Program-made: the position numbers and the translations under genes
Origin: Hominenteromicrobium mulieris
Lineage (GTDB): Bacteria > Bacillota > Clostridia > Oscillospirales > Acutalibacteraceae
Direction: 5' to 3' (one strand)
Length of the DNA: 64,000 bases
NCBI RefSeq assembly: GCF_020687165.1
Contig: NZ_JAJEQC010000010.1
The notes under the pieces: model-generated
What the model was told of the DNA's origin: nothing
What the model saw: the letters and a program-made list of their open reading frames with translations, nothing else
The model's database searches: none
Shown here: positions 39,807 through 48,736 of the stretch, piece by piece
How the letters are laid out: every line of letters begins with the position of its first letter
How positions within the stretch are numbered: the first letter of the stretch is position 1

Positions 39807-41330
39807 TTACTTTTCCAAAAATCCCTTCAGCGCCGCATAGTCCACATTCTCCGGCTTCACTTCGTCAAAGAACTTCAGCAGCTTTTCGGCCAGCACGCGT
39901 ACGCCGCCGACGGAATTACTTTCGATATTCAGCGGTAGAATGGGGTCGTGTACGCTCATGCGCAGCAGGAACCAGCCGTCGCCGTCGTTTTCCGGGAACG
40001 AAATGCGGATGCCTTCGCGGTTGTCCGGCGCAATGTTCCAGTTGTGCGCTTTCGCGTAGCTTTCAAGCGCCGCAATGGTGCTTTCACCATAGGGGCGGAA
40101 ATCCTCCGCGGTAATGGGGAAGCGCAACTCTTTTTCTTCCTTGGCTTCCTTCAGATCGGCGATGAGACTATCGAGCGATTTGCCCTCGCGGCGCAGCTGT
40201 GCCGCCTTAATGATAATCTTCGTCACCAGATAGGCACCGTCGTCAAGGAAGTAGTTCTCGCGCAGCGCCGCATGGCCGCTCGTCTCAATCGCCAGCGGGC
40301 AGTTCACGCCCTCGTTATTCAGGCGTACCGCTTCGTTGATGACATTCTTGTAACCGCGCTTAAAGCGGTGATGCTTGCCGCCGAGCGTCTGCTCAATGTA
40401 GGTCTTGAGTCCGTCGGACGTAATGGAGTCCGTCACAATGGTGCCGCCCGGGTTGCCCTCCAGCGCAATGGCGGAAGCAATCGCCACAAGACGGTTGCGG
40501 TTGATCTCTTCGCCGCGGCTGTCCACAGCGCCGCCGCGATCTACGTCCGTGTCAAAAATTACGCCAAGGTCCGCACCGGCCTTCACGGTCGCCGCGCAAA
40601 CGCTCGCCATGGCCTCCTCGTTCTCCGGGTTTGGAATGTGGTTCGGGAAGCGGCCGTCCGGCTCCAAAAACTGGCTGCCTGTAATGTCCGCACCAAGCGG
40701 CTTCAGCACGTCGTTTGCGTAAAAACCGCCCGCGCCGTTGCCGGCGTCTACAACGATTTTAAAGCCCGCAAGCGGGTGCGCATAATCTTCCGCGTTCACG
40801 CCCTTGCGGATCATCTCGCGCAGATTATCTGCATATTTTGACATATAGTCCACCGGCACCAGCGTGCCGTTGTCGGTCTCCTTCGGCGCAGCGCCGTTCT
40901 GTGCATATTCCAAAATCTCGGAAATATCCGGGCTGTCAAGGCCGCCCGCAGGCGTGAAGAACTTCAGTCCGTTGCGGAAGAACGGGTGGTGGCTCGCCGT
41001 AATCTGCACCGAGCAGTCGCACGGCAACTCCAAAACCGCCATGAACATCGACGGGGTAGAGGCAAGGCCGCAGTCGTAAACCGAAGCACCGTATGTCGTA
41101 AACGCGCGGAACAGCGCCGCCGCAATACGGTCTGCGGAAATGCGGGAGTCATGGCCGACGGCAATTTTCAGCCCCTCGGCGCACTTGTCCAGGTGCTTTT
41201 CGCACCAAACGAGAAAACCGGCCGCAATGCGCTCCACGACCTCATCGGTCAGGTTAATCGGCGCGCCGCCGCCTTCACTTGCAACACCGCGAATGTCAGT
41301 GCCGCTTTTCAAAGTTTTATAGGCAAACAT
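39807..41330 (-). CDS. Phosphomannomutase/phosphoglucomutase (507 aa)
   Basis: This enzyme moves phosphate between C6 and C1 of hexoses, feeding nucleotide-sugar and polysaccharide synthesis. The phosphoserine loop is TASHHPFFRNG, where His-Pro replaces the frequent Asn-Pro; the metal loop is DTDVDRGG; the sugar loop is ETSGHAA; the phosphate-binding region lies near GIRISFPENDGDGW. The start at ATG 41330 is preceded by AGGAGGTC; seven extra upstream codons are unlikely to be used. A TATAAT (minus strand, 41377-41372) is a plausible -10, with a poor -35. Confidence 0.9.
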   Translation of the reverse strand: MFAYKTLKSGTDIRGVASEGGGAPINLTDEVVERIAAGFLVWCEKHLDKCAEGLKIAVGHDSRISADRIAAALFRAFTTYGASVYDCGLASTPSMFMAVLELPCDCSVQITASHHPFFRNGLKFFTPAGGLDSPDISEILEYAQNGAAPKETDNGTLVPVDYMSKYADNLREMIRKGVNAEDYAHPLAGFKIVVDAGNGAGGFYANDVLKPLGADITGSQFLEPDGRFPNHIPNPENEEAMASVCAATVKAGADLGVIFDTDVDRGGAVDSRGEEINRNRLVAIASAIALEGNPGGTIVTDSITSDGLKTYIEQTLGGKHHRFKRGYKNVINEAVRLNNEGVNCPLAIETSGHAALRENYFLDDGAYLVTKIIIKAAQLRREGKSLDSLIADLKEAKEEKELRFPITAEDFRPYGESTIAALESYAKAHNWNIAPDNREGIRISFPENDGDGWFLLRMSVHDPILPLNIESNSVGGVRVLAEKLLKFFDEVKPENVDYAALKGFLEK

Positions 41331-41518
41331 GGAAAAGACCTCCTGTTTCATTTTGCATTTTATCCAAGCTTATTATAATACAACTCCCGTAAAATGAAAA
41401 GAGCTTTTTGATTTTTGACAAATACGTTTTAGTATGGCTAAAATCGTCTACAAACTGCAAGCTGTAAACCGAAAAATTGCAAATTTCATGTAAAATCAAA
41501 AATTTTTTCAAAAAAGTG

Positions 41519-41547
41519 TTGACAAAATGAAATATTGGTGGTATAAA
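41519..41547 (+). promoter_or_regulatory. Promoter of the asnB T-box transcript
   Basis: TTGACA (41519-41524), 17 bp, TATAAA (41542-41547). Confidence 0.85.
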
Positions 41548-41554
41548 CTTAGCA

Positions 41555-41838
41555 TAATAATTCAAGGGCACAGATGAAGAGAAGTACCCGGCAGACCGCT
41601 TTGCACAGTGAGCGGGGGAGAGTGTGAACCCCGCGTAAGCACACCGGCGAATAACACTTCGGAGCCTCAAGCCGAAAAGATGCGTATATCTCAGTAGGTG
41701 CGACGTGTGGCGGCGCGTTAAGCCGTGCCTGTCTTGTTAGAGACAGTAAAGGTGATCTTCTTTATAAGATAATTTAGGTGGCACCGCGGATACAACAGCT
41801 ATTCGTCCTAAGAAATTGGGACAAACGGCTGTTTTTTT
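41555..41838 (+). promoter_or_regulatory. T-box leader, Asn specifier (AAC)
   Basis: The leader has the AGTA motif near its 5' end, a stem I with a GGGAGAG bulge, the T-box sequence AGGTGGCACCGCGG (41776-41789) and a terminator hairpin (41794-41838: AACAGC/GCTGTT and a T run). The triplet before ACTTC is AAC (41653-41655), an asparagine codon, which agrees with the asparagine synthetase gene that follows. Uncharged tRNA-Asn would permit transcription into asnB. Confidence 0.93.
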
Positions 41839-41881
41839 ATTTGCGTTTGGACTGAAATTATTTTATTTGGAGGGAACCGAT

Positions 41882-43462
41882 ATGTGTTCGATTATGGGTT
41901 ACACAGCAAAAGACATTCGTTTGGAAGATTTACGAAAGGGCTTTGATAAAACCGTTTCCCGCGGGCCGGATATGTCCCGCACACTGGAAACGCCCGCAGG
42001 TTGGCTCTTTTTCCACCGCCTCGCCATCATGGGCCTCACAGAAGAAGGCATGCAGCCGTTTGAGCTGGACGGTTCCGCCGTCGTCTGCAACGGCGAGCTC
42101 TACGGCTTCCGTTCCGTTAAAGAGGAGCTCCGGAGAAAAGGCTACACCTTCAAAAGTGACTCTGACTGCGAAATTTTACTCCCTCTCTACAAAGAAGAGG
42201 GCACCGAGATGTTCAAGAAGCTCGACGCCGAGTTTGCCCTGATTATTTACGATGCCGAGACTGATAGCTTCATCGCTGCGCGCGACCCTATCGGCATCCG
42301 CCCGCTCTACTACGGGTACAGCGAAAGCGGCCACATTGTGTTTGCCAGCGAGCCGAAAAACCTCGTCGGCCTGTGCCATCGCGTTATGCCGTTCCCGCCG
42401 GGCCACTACTATAAGGACGGCAAATTTACCTGCTACTGCGACATCGCCGAAGTCGAAGAAGTTTGCCGCGATGACCTCGAGACTGTCTGTAAAAACATCC
42501 ATGATAAGCTCGTTGCCGGCATCGAAAAGCGGCTCGATGCCGATGCCCCGCTCGGTTTTCTTCTCAGTGGTGGGCTCGATAGCTCCCTCGTCTGCTCCGT
42601 CGCGGCAAAGCTTTTAAAGAAGCCCATTCGCACGTTCGCCATTGGCATGAGTGAAGACGCCATCGATTTAAAATACGCCCGCGAAGTTGCCGATTACATT
42701 CACAGCGACCACACCGAGGTCATCATCACAAAGGACGATGTTATCGAAAATCTCGAAACCGTCATTGCGCTGCTTGGCACGTATGACATCACCACCATCC
42801 GCGCCAGCATGGGCATGTACCTCGTCTGCAAAGCCATTCACGAGCAGACCGATGTCCGCGTGCTGCTCACCGGTGAAATTTCCGATGAGCTCTTCGGCTA
42901 CAAATATACAGATTTCGCCCCCAGCGCCGCTGCGTTCCAAACGGAAGCCCAAAAGCGCGTGCGGGAGCTTCATATGTACGATGTGCTCCGCGCCGATCGC
43001 TGCATCTCCGCCAACTCGCTCGAAGCCCGCGTTCCGTTCGGCGACCTCGATTTCGTCAAATACGTCATGTCCGTTGATCCTGAGATGAAGCTCAACAAGT
43101 ACAAAAAAGGCAAATACCTCCTGCGCCACGCGTTCGAGGGCGATTACCTCCCGCTGCCGATTTTATACCGCGAAAAAGCCGCGTTCTCCGATGCCGTCGG
43201 TCACTCTATGGTCGATTACCTCAAGGCCTACGCCGAAACAAAGTATACCGATGACGAAATGAAGCTCCGCGCCGCAAAATATCCGTTCGCAACGCCGTTT
43301 ACGAAAGAATCCCTTCTCTACCGTGAAATTTTTGAAAAATACTATCCCGGTCAAGCGGAAATGGTCAAGGACTTCTGGATGCCGAACAAAGCGTGGGAGG
43401 GCTGCGACGTCAACGATCCCAGCGCCCGCGTGCTCGCGAACTACGGTGCTTCCGGCGAATGA
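41882..43462 (+). CDS. asnB: Glutamine-hydrolysing asparagine synthetase (526 aa)
   Basis: AsnB makes asparagine from aspartate with glutamine nitrogen and ATP. The start is fixed by the catalytic cysteine, which must be residue 2 (MCSIMGYT), and by the GGAGG before ATG 41882. The glutaminase domain (1-~200) contains CNGELYG; the synthetase domain has the ATP pyrophosphatase loop LLSGGLDSSLV. Length and order are typical of the short Clostridial AsnB. It is under an Asn T-box. Confidence 0.96.
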   Translation: MCSIMGYTAKDIRLEDLRKGFDKTVSRGPDMSRTLETPAGWLFFHRLAIMGLTEEGMQPFELDGSAVVCNGELYGFRSVKEELRRKGYTFKSDSDCEILLPLYKEEGTEMFKKLDAEFALIIYDAETDSFIAARDPIGIRPLYYGYSESGHIVFASEPKNLVGLCHRVMPFPPGHYYKDGKFTCYCDIAEVEEVCRDDLETVCKNIHDKLVAGIEKRLDADAPLGFLLSGGLDSSLVCSVAAKLLKKPIRTFAIGMSEDAIDLKYAREVADYIHSDHTEVIITKDDVIENLETVIALLGTYDITTIRASMGMYLVCKAIHEQTDVRVLLTGEISDELFGYKYTDFAPSAAAFQTEAQKRVRELHMYDVLRADRCISANSLEARVPFGDLDFVKYVMSVDPEMKLNKYKKGKYLLRHAFEGDYLPLPILYREKAAFSDAVGHSMVDYLKAYAETKYTDDEMKLRAAKYPFATPFTKESLLYREIFEKYYPGQAEMVKDFWMPNKAWEGCDVNDPSARVLANYGASGE

Positions 43463-43549
43463 TTGGAAAGGTTCATAAACTTTCTCAATGTTTAACAAAT
43501 TCACTGAAAATTTAACCTGAATGCAACACACCTTTTTTCCGTTTAGCCC

Positions 43550-43578
43550 TTGTGTATTTTCTGCTGTTGTGATAGAAT
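43550..43578 (+). promoter_or_regulatory. Probable promoter of the 86-aa protein gene
   Basis: TTGTGT (43550-43555), 17 bp, TAGAAT (43573-43578). Confidence 0.55.
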
Positions 43579-43594
43579 AAAGCCATCATAGGAT

Positions 43595-43651
43595 ATTATG
43601 GTTTTCCACATAGAACCCTATCGGCAAACCATAATGAGACTAAATCTCATA
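43595..43651 (+). other. Two-hairpin 5' leader before the 86-aa protein gene
   Basis: ATTATGGTTT (43595-43604) pairs with AAACCATAAT (43626-43635), directly followed by ATGAGA (43634-43639) / TCTCAT (43645-43650), which shares two bases with the first stem. The hairpins compete at the junction and end just before the GAAGGAGAG ribosome site, so they could act as a small regulatory leader. Confidence 0.4.
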
Positions 43652-43669
43652 TCGAAGGAGAGATGACTG

Positions 43670-43930
43670 ATGTCCAAGATGATCGAACTTCACGACATCG
43701 ATGTTCCGGGCTTCCTGTCTGTACTGGATAGCTGCGAGGGCAATGTGTATCTGATGACGCGCGACGGTGATAAGCTGAACCTGAAAAGCAAGCTGTGTCA
43801 GCTCATCGGCCTTACGTCTCTGATCGAAGGCGGAAAGATCGCAGAAGCCTTTGTGGTCTGCGATAATGAAGCGGATGAATCCAAGCTGTTCCGCTTTAAC
43901 CTTTACAAGGACGAAACGCAAGGTAAGTAA
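43670..43930 (+). CDS. Small conserved protein of unknown function (86 aa)
   Basis: The product is acidic and compact (MIELHDIDVPGFLSVLDSC ... NVYLMTRDGDKLNLKSKLCQ), without signal peptide or membrane segment. I believe similar proteins occur in gut Clostridia but know no function. The pattern of short strands and helices would fit a small alpha/beta domain. It has a strong ribosome site, its own promoter and a terminator, so it is a real stand-alone gene. Confidence 0.75.
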   Translation: MSKMIELHDIDVPGFLSVLDSCEGNVYLMTRDGDKLNLKSKLCQLIGLTSLIEGGKIAEAFVVCDNEADESKLFRFNLYKDETQGK

Positions 43931-43949
43931 AGAGTAGGATTTGCAAAAT

Positions 43950-43985
43950 AAGCTGCTGCAAGTAAAAACTGCGGCAGCTTTTTTG
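43950..43985 (+). terminator. Intrinsic terminator
   Basis: AAGCTGC (43950-43956) pairs with GCAGCTT (43974-43980), followed by TTTT. Confidence 0.83.
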
Positions 43986-44026
43986 TATCGCGTAAAACAA
44001 ATTATGTAAACAAAAAGGAGAGACTC

Positions 44027-45028
44027 ATGCCACAAAAAAGAACCGGCGCAGGCCGTCGCCGCCAACCCCGGAACAAAAAAACGCTTTCCGCCGTCATCAG
44101 CGCCGTCCTTGTGCTCGCGGCGGTGCTTGTCTATTATTTCCCGGAGCTTGAAACGTACCTCACCGGTGTACCGAACACAGACTCAAGCGCCCCCGCACAG
44201 CCAACCCAAAGCACCGGCACCGACGCCGACTGCGCCGTCTACTTTTTAGATGTCGGGCAGGGGGATAGCATTTTAATTCAAATCGGTACCGATTACAACA
44301 TGCTCATTGATGCCGGCACCCGCGAAGCGGGAGAGACCATCGAAAGCGACCTTCAGGCGCTCGGCGTCACATCGCTCGATGCCGTTGTCGCCACGCACCC
44401 GCACGCAGACCACATCGGCTCCATGAAGCAGATTATCGAGGATTACACCATCGGCACGTTCTACATGCCCCTTTTGCCCGACGACCAAACGCCCACCACC
44501 GCTACATACGAAAATATGCTTGATGCCCTGCTCGACAAAAACGTCCAAACCGAGCAGATCTCCACCGATACAAAAATCTCCGCGCCCGAAAACGCCAATT
44601 TTGCCGTCCTATCCCCGGAAAAGGACGGGATATTCGATAACCTCAACAACTATTCCGCTGTTCTGCGCTTCACCTACGGCAATATCTCCTTTATGCTCAC
44701 CGGCGACGCCGAAACCGAGGTTGAAGAGAATATCTTAGCACGCGAAACGGACATCACTTCAAACGTTTTAAAGTGCGGTCACCACGGCTCGTCCACATCG
44801 TCCTCCATGGATTTTCTCCGCGCCGTGAACCCCGCCGTCGCCGTCATTTCCTGCGGGCAGGATAATAAATACGGTCACCCGCACCACGAAACGCTCGAAA
44901 GTCTTTCTGAACGTAACTGCAAGATCCTGCGCACCGATACAGACGGCACCGTCGCCGTTACAACGGACGGCAATACGTATTCCGTCTATACGTGGTCGGC
45001 GGAAAACGGCCTTTCTCCGGCGGCGTAA
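44027..45028 (+). CDS. Membrane-anchored ComEC/Rec2-like metallo-beta-lactamase-fold hydrolase (333 aa)
   Basis: A basic N-terminus and one membrane segment (about 18-38) place the catalytic domain outside the cell, after a Ser/Pro/Gln linker. The domain has VYFLDVGQGDSILIQI, the metal motif THPHADHIG, LTGDAE and KCGHHGSSTSSS, as in the C-terminal hydrolase part of ComEC. Stand-alone extracellular versions are common in Firmicutes and are presumed nucleases or phosphodiesterases, perhaps for DNA scavenging; the substrate is not established. The membrane channel part of ComEC is absent. Confidence 0.88.
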   Translation: MPQKRTGAGRRRQPRNKKTLSAVISAVLVLAAVLVYYFPELETYLTGVPNTDSSAPAQPTQSTGTDADCAVYFLDVGQGDSILIQIGTDYNMLIDAGTREAGETIESDLQALGVTSLDAVVATHPHADHIGSMKQIIEDYTIGTFYMPLLPDDQTPTTATYENMLDALLDKNVQTEQISTDTKISAPENANFAVLSPEKDGIFDNLNNYSAVLRFTYGNISFMLTGDAETEVEENILARETDITSNVLKCGHHGSSTSSSMDFLRAVNPAVAVISCGQDNKYGHPHHETLESLSERNCKILRTDTDGTVAVTTDGNTYSVYTWSAENGLSPAA

Positions 45029-45044
45029 GTTCACGTAAAAAATT

Positions 45045-45073
45045 TTGACGAAAACACAAATCTATGCTATACT
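45045..45073 (+). promoter_or_regulatory. Promoter of pyrE
   Basis: TTGACG (45045-45050), 17 bp, TATACT (45068-45073). No PyrR-type attenuator is seen in the 40-nt leader. Confidence 0.8.
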
Positions 45074-45119
45074 GATAAAAATAAATTCCGACCCATGACG
45101 GAAATAAAGGATGGTTTTT

Positions 45120-45782
45120 ATGCTGACAGAAAGCAAAAAGGCGTTTATCGAGTTCATGATGTCCGCAGACGTGCTGCGTTTCGGCTCCTTCGTCACGAAG
45201 AGCGGCCGCAATACGCCGTACTTCGTCAATACCGGCAACTATAAGACCGGCGAGCAGATCGCAAAGCTCGGCAAGTTCTACGCATCGCTCATTAAGGAGA
45301 CCGTCGGCGAAGATTTCTCCGCCATGTTCGGCCCGGCGTACAAGGGTATTCCGCTTGCCACAGCCGCCGCCGCGTCCCTCTATAACGAGTATGGCATCTC
45401 GAAGCCCTACTTCTTCAACCGCAAGGAAGAGAAAGACCACGGCGAAGGCGGCAGCCTCGTCGGCTACAAGCCGAAGGACGGCGATAAAATTATTATCATC
45501 GAAGACGTCATCACCGCCGGCACCGCCGTGCGTGAGACCATGCCGATCCTCTACGGTTGCGGCAATGTGAAAGTCAACGATATGTTCATCTCCGTCAACC
45601 GCTGCGAGGTAGGCAAGGTTCCCGGCAAAACCGCCATCATGGAGGTCAACGAGGAGTTCGGCATCAAGGTCCACGCCATCGTCACCGTCGAGGACATCCA
45701 CGAGTACTTAAAGCAGTCCGAAAAATACAACAATATCCTCCCCGCCATGGAAGACTACATGGCAAAATATTGCATCCTGTAA
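45120..45782 (+). CDS. pyrE: Orotate phosphoribosyltransferase (220 aa)
   Basis: PyrE joins orotate to PRPP to give OMP in pyrimidine synthesis. The PRPP loop is IIIIEDVITAGTAVRE, with the flexible loop NRKEEKDHGEGG. The ATG at 45120 is chosen since AAAGGA lies 9 bp upstream; the ATG at 45111 overlaps that site. The gene is single, away from other pyrimidine genes. Confidence 0.95.
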   Translation: MLTESKKAFIEFMMSADVLRFGSFVTKSGRNTPYFVNTGNYKTGEQIAKLGKFYASLIKETVGEDFSAMFGPAYKGIPLATAAAASLYNEYGISKPYFFNRKEEKDHGEGGSLVGYKPKDGDKIIIIEDVITAGTAVRETMPILYGCGNVKVNDMFISVNRCEVGKVPGKTAIMEVNEEFGIKVHAIVTVEDIHEYLKQSEKYNNILPAMEDYMAKYCIL

Positions 45783-45803
45783 AATTAACAAGCGCATAAG
45801 AAC

Positions 45804-45842
45804 ACCCCGGCAAGCCATCCAAACCGCCTGCCGGGGTATTTT
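45804..45842. terminator. Terminator between pyrE and the convergent ATPase
   Basis: ACCCCGGCA (45804-45812) pairs with TGCCGGGGT (45829-45837), followed by ATTTT. It can serve pyrE; the minus-strand side has fewer T residues. Confidence 0.75.
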
Positions 45843-45860
45843 CATATTATCTCGACTAAA

Positions 45861-48332
45861 TTAAGCTCTTTTACCGTCTCGCACTCTGCTTGGCTGCTCT
45901 GTGCGACGGCGCATTCTGCGGGCGGCGTGGCGGTCTTTGTGCGCCGCCTCATGCCGCTTTCTGCGGTGATTCTGGAAGAACCTGCTTTGCAGCAAACGCC
46001 GCGTGTGGCGCTCTGCAAAATGCTCCATAAAATGGTTCGTCTGCACCATAAAGACGACCGACACAATGAGCAGCGGAATCAAAATAAACAGCATCGGGGC
46101 GGTCAGCGGCACCATGGAAACCAGGTCCATGCAGCCGATGTATCCCACAAAGAACGCCGCCACCATCGTGCCGAACAGCGCCCCGCGCAGCGCGTTGAAC
46201 GGCAGGCAAAGCTTGAACATCAGCATAAACCCAACGGCAAACGCCACAATGACCGAAAGTGTCGAGACCTGCGGGTTCGTCAAATTCAACGGCTCCTTAA
46301 ACAGCGTCAAAAACAAAACGCCAAGAATCATCGTCAGGGCAGAGGGGAACGATTTCTTCAAAACGTTCGCCAAAAAGCTGCCGCTTATGCGCTCGTTGTT
46401 CGGCTCCAGCGCCAGTATAAACGACGGAATACCAATCGTAATCGAACTGATAAACGTCAGCTGAATCGGCTCAAACGGGTAGGAAGCAGAAAGAAAAATG
46501 AACAGCACACCCAGTACCGTCGAATAGATCGTCTTCTGCAAAAACAGCGATGCAGAGCGTTGCAAATTGTTGATGGAGCGCCTGCCTTCCTTCACCACCT
46601 GCGGCATGGAAGCAAAGTTGGAGTCGAGCAAAACGAGGTTCGAGACCGTGCGCGCTGCGTCGCTGCCGGAAGCCATCGCAATGCTGCAATCGGCCTCTTT
46701 CAGCGCCAGAACGTCGTTCACACCGTCGCCCGTCATCGCCACCGCGTGGCCGTGGTCTTTTAACGCCTGCACAAATTTCAGTTTCTGCTGCGGCGTCACG
46801 CGGCCAAACACACTGTATTGCTCAATTGCCCCCGCAATCTCCTCGTCGGTGTGCAGCGTCGTCGCATCGCAGTAGTTTTCCGCGTGGGGCAGACCGGCCT
46901 TCTGTGCAATGTTAGAGACCGTCACGGCGTTGTCACCGGAGATGACCTTCAGCGTCACGCCCTGCTCTGCAAAATAGCGCAGCGTTTGCGGTGCTTCCGT
47001 GCGGATCTTATCACTGATTAAAATGAAGCCCACCGGCTCAATGTCGTCCGGCAGCACCTTGTTTTCAAGGAAAGGCTTTGCGGAGTGGGCCAGCAGCAAA
47101 ACGCGTTCGCCGCGCGCCGCATATTCCTCCGTGTGTTCACGCAGCGCACCGAAGCGTTCGCCCAAAATGAATTCGCCCGCGCCCATCACATACGTGCCGC
47201 GCTCGCCGAAATACGCGCCGCTCCACTTTCTCGCAGAGGAGAACGGCACCGTCGCCGCAGCTTTCCAGTCCGATCCGCCGGGAAAGTATGCTTTCACCGC
47301 GTTGTACGTCGGGTTGTCGTCCGTCAAAACCTGCACAAGCGCCTCCAGCGGAGCCGTCATGTCCTCTTCGGTGTAGCCCGTCAGCGGGTGCAGCTCGTCC
47401 ACCTGCATCGTGCCTTCGGTGATTGTACCTGTTTTGTCTAAGCACAGCACATCTACGCGTGCCAGCGATTCGGTGCAGTACAGGTCCTGCACCAACGTCT
47501 TGTAGCGTGAAAGCCGCAGTACGCTTACGGCAAACACCACGCTTGTCAGCAAAATGAGCCCCTCCGGGATCATGCCGAGGATCGCGGCGACCGTGCTCAC
47601 AACGGCTTCGCGGATCGTGTCATGCAGCAAAAAAAACTGCTTGCAGAAAAGCAAAATGCCAATCGGCACCAGCGTAAAGCCGAGCGTCTTTACAATGAAA
47701 TCGAGGGAATGGAGAATTTCGGAGTTCGTGCGCTTCACATACTTCGCGCCGTTTGCGATGCGGTTTGCGTAGTTTTCGCGGCCTACGTGCTCCACTTCGG
47801 CGTAACAGCTGCCGGAAACGATGAAGCTGCCGGAAAGCAGCTCGTCACCCGCACGCTTCAAGACCGGATCGCTTTCGCCCGTGATGAGCGATTCATTCAC
47901 TTCCGCTTCGCCCTCCAAAACGATGGCGTCGGCGCAGATCTGCTGCCCGGTCGAAAGGTGCAGCACGTCGTTCATCACAATCCCGCTCACGGGTATCGTC
48001 TGCAGTTTTCCGTCGCGCAGCACAGAAGCCTTCGGTGCGGAAATGAGGGAGAGCTTGTCAATCGTCCGTTTCGCTCTTATGCCCTGAAACGAACCGATAA
48101 TAATATTAGAAAAGATAACGCCCAAAAATAAAAGGTTCTTAAACGAGCCCACCAGCAAAACGAACAGCGCCAGTACAAAGTTCAAAATGTTAAAAAATGT
48201 GAACGTGTTTTCTAAAATGATCTGCTTTTCGGTTTTGGTCTTAATGCCCTCATCGGCGTTTGAAAGCCCGTCGCGCACGCGCTGCGCTACCTGCTCCGAA
48301 GAAAGCCCCTGTCTACGGTCTAAGCTATCCAT
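45861..48332 (-). CDS. Cation-transporting P-type ATPase, CtpE-like (823 aa)
   Basis: A P-type ATPase without heavy-metal domains. Visible motifs are LITGESDPV, the membrane motif MIPEGLILLTSVVFAVSV, the phosphorylation site CLDKTGTITEG, and MTGDGVNDVLALKEADCSIA. The IPEGL motif and the order of helices resemble CtpE of mycobacteria, a calcium importer; calcium is thus a guess by homology. The last ~45 residues are unusually rich in Arg, His and Lys (RRKRHEAAHKDRHAARRMRR). They may be a natural cytoplasmic tail or the result of a late frameshift. Confidence 0.9.
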   Translation of the reverse strand: MDSLDRRQGLSSEQVAQRVRDGLSNADEGIKTKTEKQIILENTFTFFNILNFVLALFVLLVGSFKNLLFLGVIFSNIIIGSFQGIRAKRTIDKLSLISAPKASVLRDGKLQTIPVSGIVMNDVLHLSTGQQICADAIVLEGEAEVNESLITGESDPVLKRAGDELLSGSFIVSGSCYAEVEHVGRENYANRIANGAKYVKRTNSEILHSLDFIVKTLGFTLVPIGILLFCKQFFLLHDTIREAVVSTVAAILGMIPEGLILLTSVVFAVSVLRLSRYKTLVQDLYCTESLARVDVLCLDKTGTITEGTMQVDELHPLTGYTEEDMTAPLEALVQVLTDDNPTYNAVKAYFPGGSDWKAAATVPFSSARKWSGAYFGERGTYVMGAGEFILGERFGALREHTEEYAARGERVLLLAHSAKPFLENKVLPDDIEPVGFILISDKIRTEAPQTLRYFAEQGVTLKVISGDNAVTVSNIAQKAGLPHAENYCDATTLHTDEEIAGAIEQYSVFGRVTPQQKLKFVQALKDHGHAVAMTGDGVNDVLALKEADCSIAMASGSDAARTVSNLVLLDSNFASMPQVVKEGRRSINNLQRSASLFLQKTIYSTVLGVLFIFLSASYPFEPIQLTFISSITIGIPSFILALEPNNERISGSFLANVLKKSFPSALTMILGVLFLTLFKEPLNLTNPQVSTLSVIVAFAVGFMLMFKLCLPFNALRGALFGTMVAAFFVGYIGCMDLVSMVPLTAPMLFILIPLLIVSVVFMVQTNHFMEHFAERHTRRLLQSRFFQNHRRKRHEAAHKDRHAARRMRRRTEQPSRVRDGKRA

Positions 48333-48366
48333 CCCGTTACGATCTCCTTTTTCTTATCTAGATATA

Positions 48367-48395
48367 AGAATACACGATACACCACCTGAATGCAA
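48367..48395 (-). promoter_or_regulatory. Promoter of the CtpE-like ATPase gene
   Basis: On the minus strand TTGCAT (48395-48390), 17 bp, TATTCT (48372-48367). A short palindrome around CTAG follows near the start site. Confidence 0.6.
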
Positions 48396-48634
48396 GGACA
48401 TAAACCGTAAATTTCTCTTACGATTTTGTGAATTCTTTCCTTTTGCTTGTAGAATATCTGCAAAAAACAAATTAACATTTTATGGAAAAAGTCAATTCAA
48501 TTTTCAAGTCTATCCTGAAATCTATCCGAATTTTTGACACTTTTCACGATAGAGAGATAAAAACCCGTCAAAATCTGCTGTAAACAGCAAAATCCTCATT
48601 GTAAAACCCGCAGATAAAAGCCCTTGCGGCCGAT
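48396..48634. other. AT-rich divergent intergenic region, nothing further seen
   Basis: Apart from a short TGCTGT/ACAGCA hairpin at about 48580, I saw no gene, repeat or strong structure between the two divergent promoters. Confidence 0.5.
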
Positions 48635-48663
48635 TTGACTTTGCAGGAATTTATGATTATACT
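48635..48663 (+). promoter_or_regulatory. Promoter of the ricin-fold protein gene
   Basis: TTGACT (48635-48640), 17 bp, TATACT (48658-48663). Confidence 0.8.
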
Positions 48664-48736
48664 TAATTATCGTACATAGAAAATCAGAAAATGATATGCG
48701 AAAAGCATAGGTTTATTCATAAAGGAGAGATCATTC

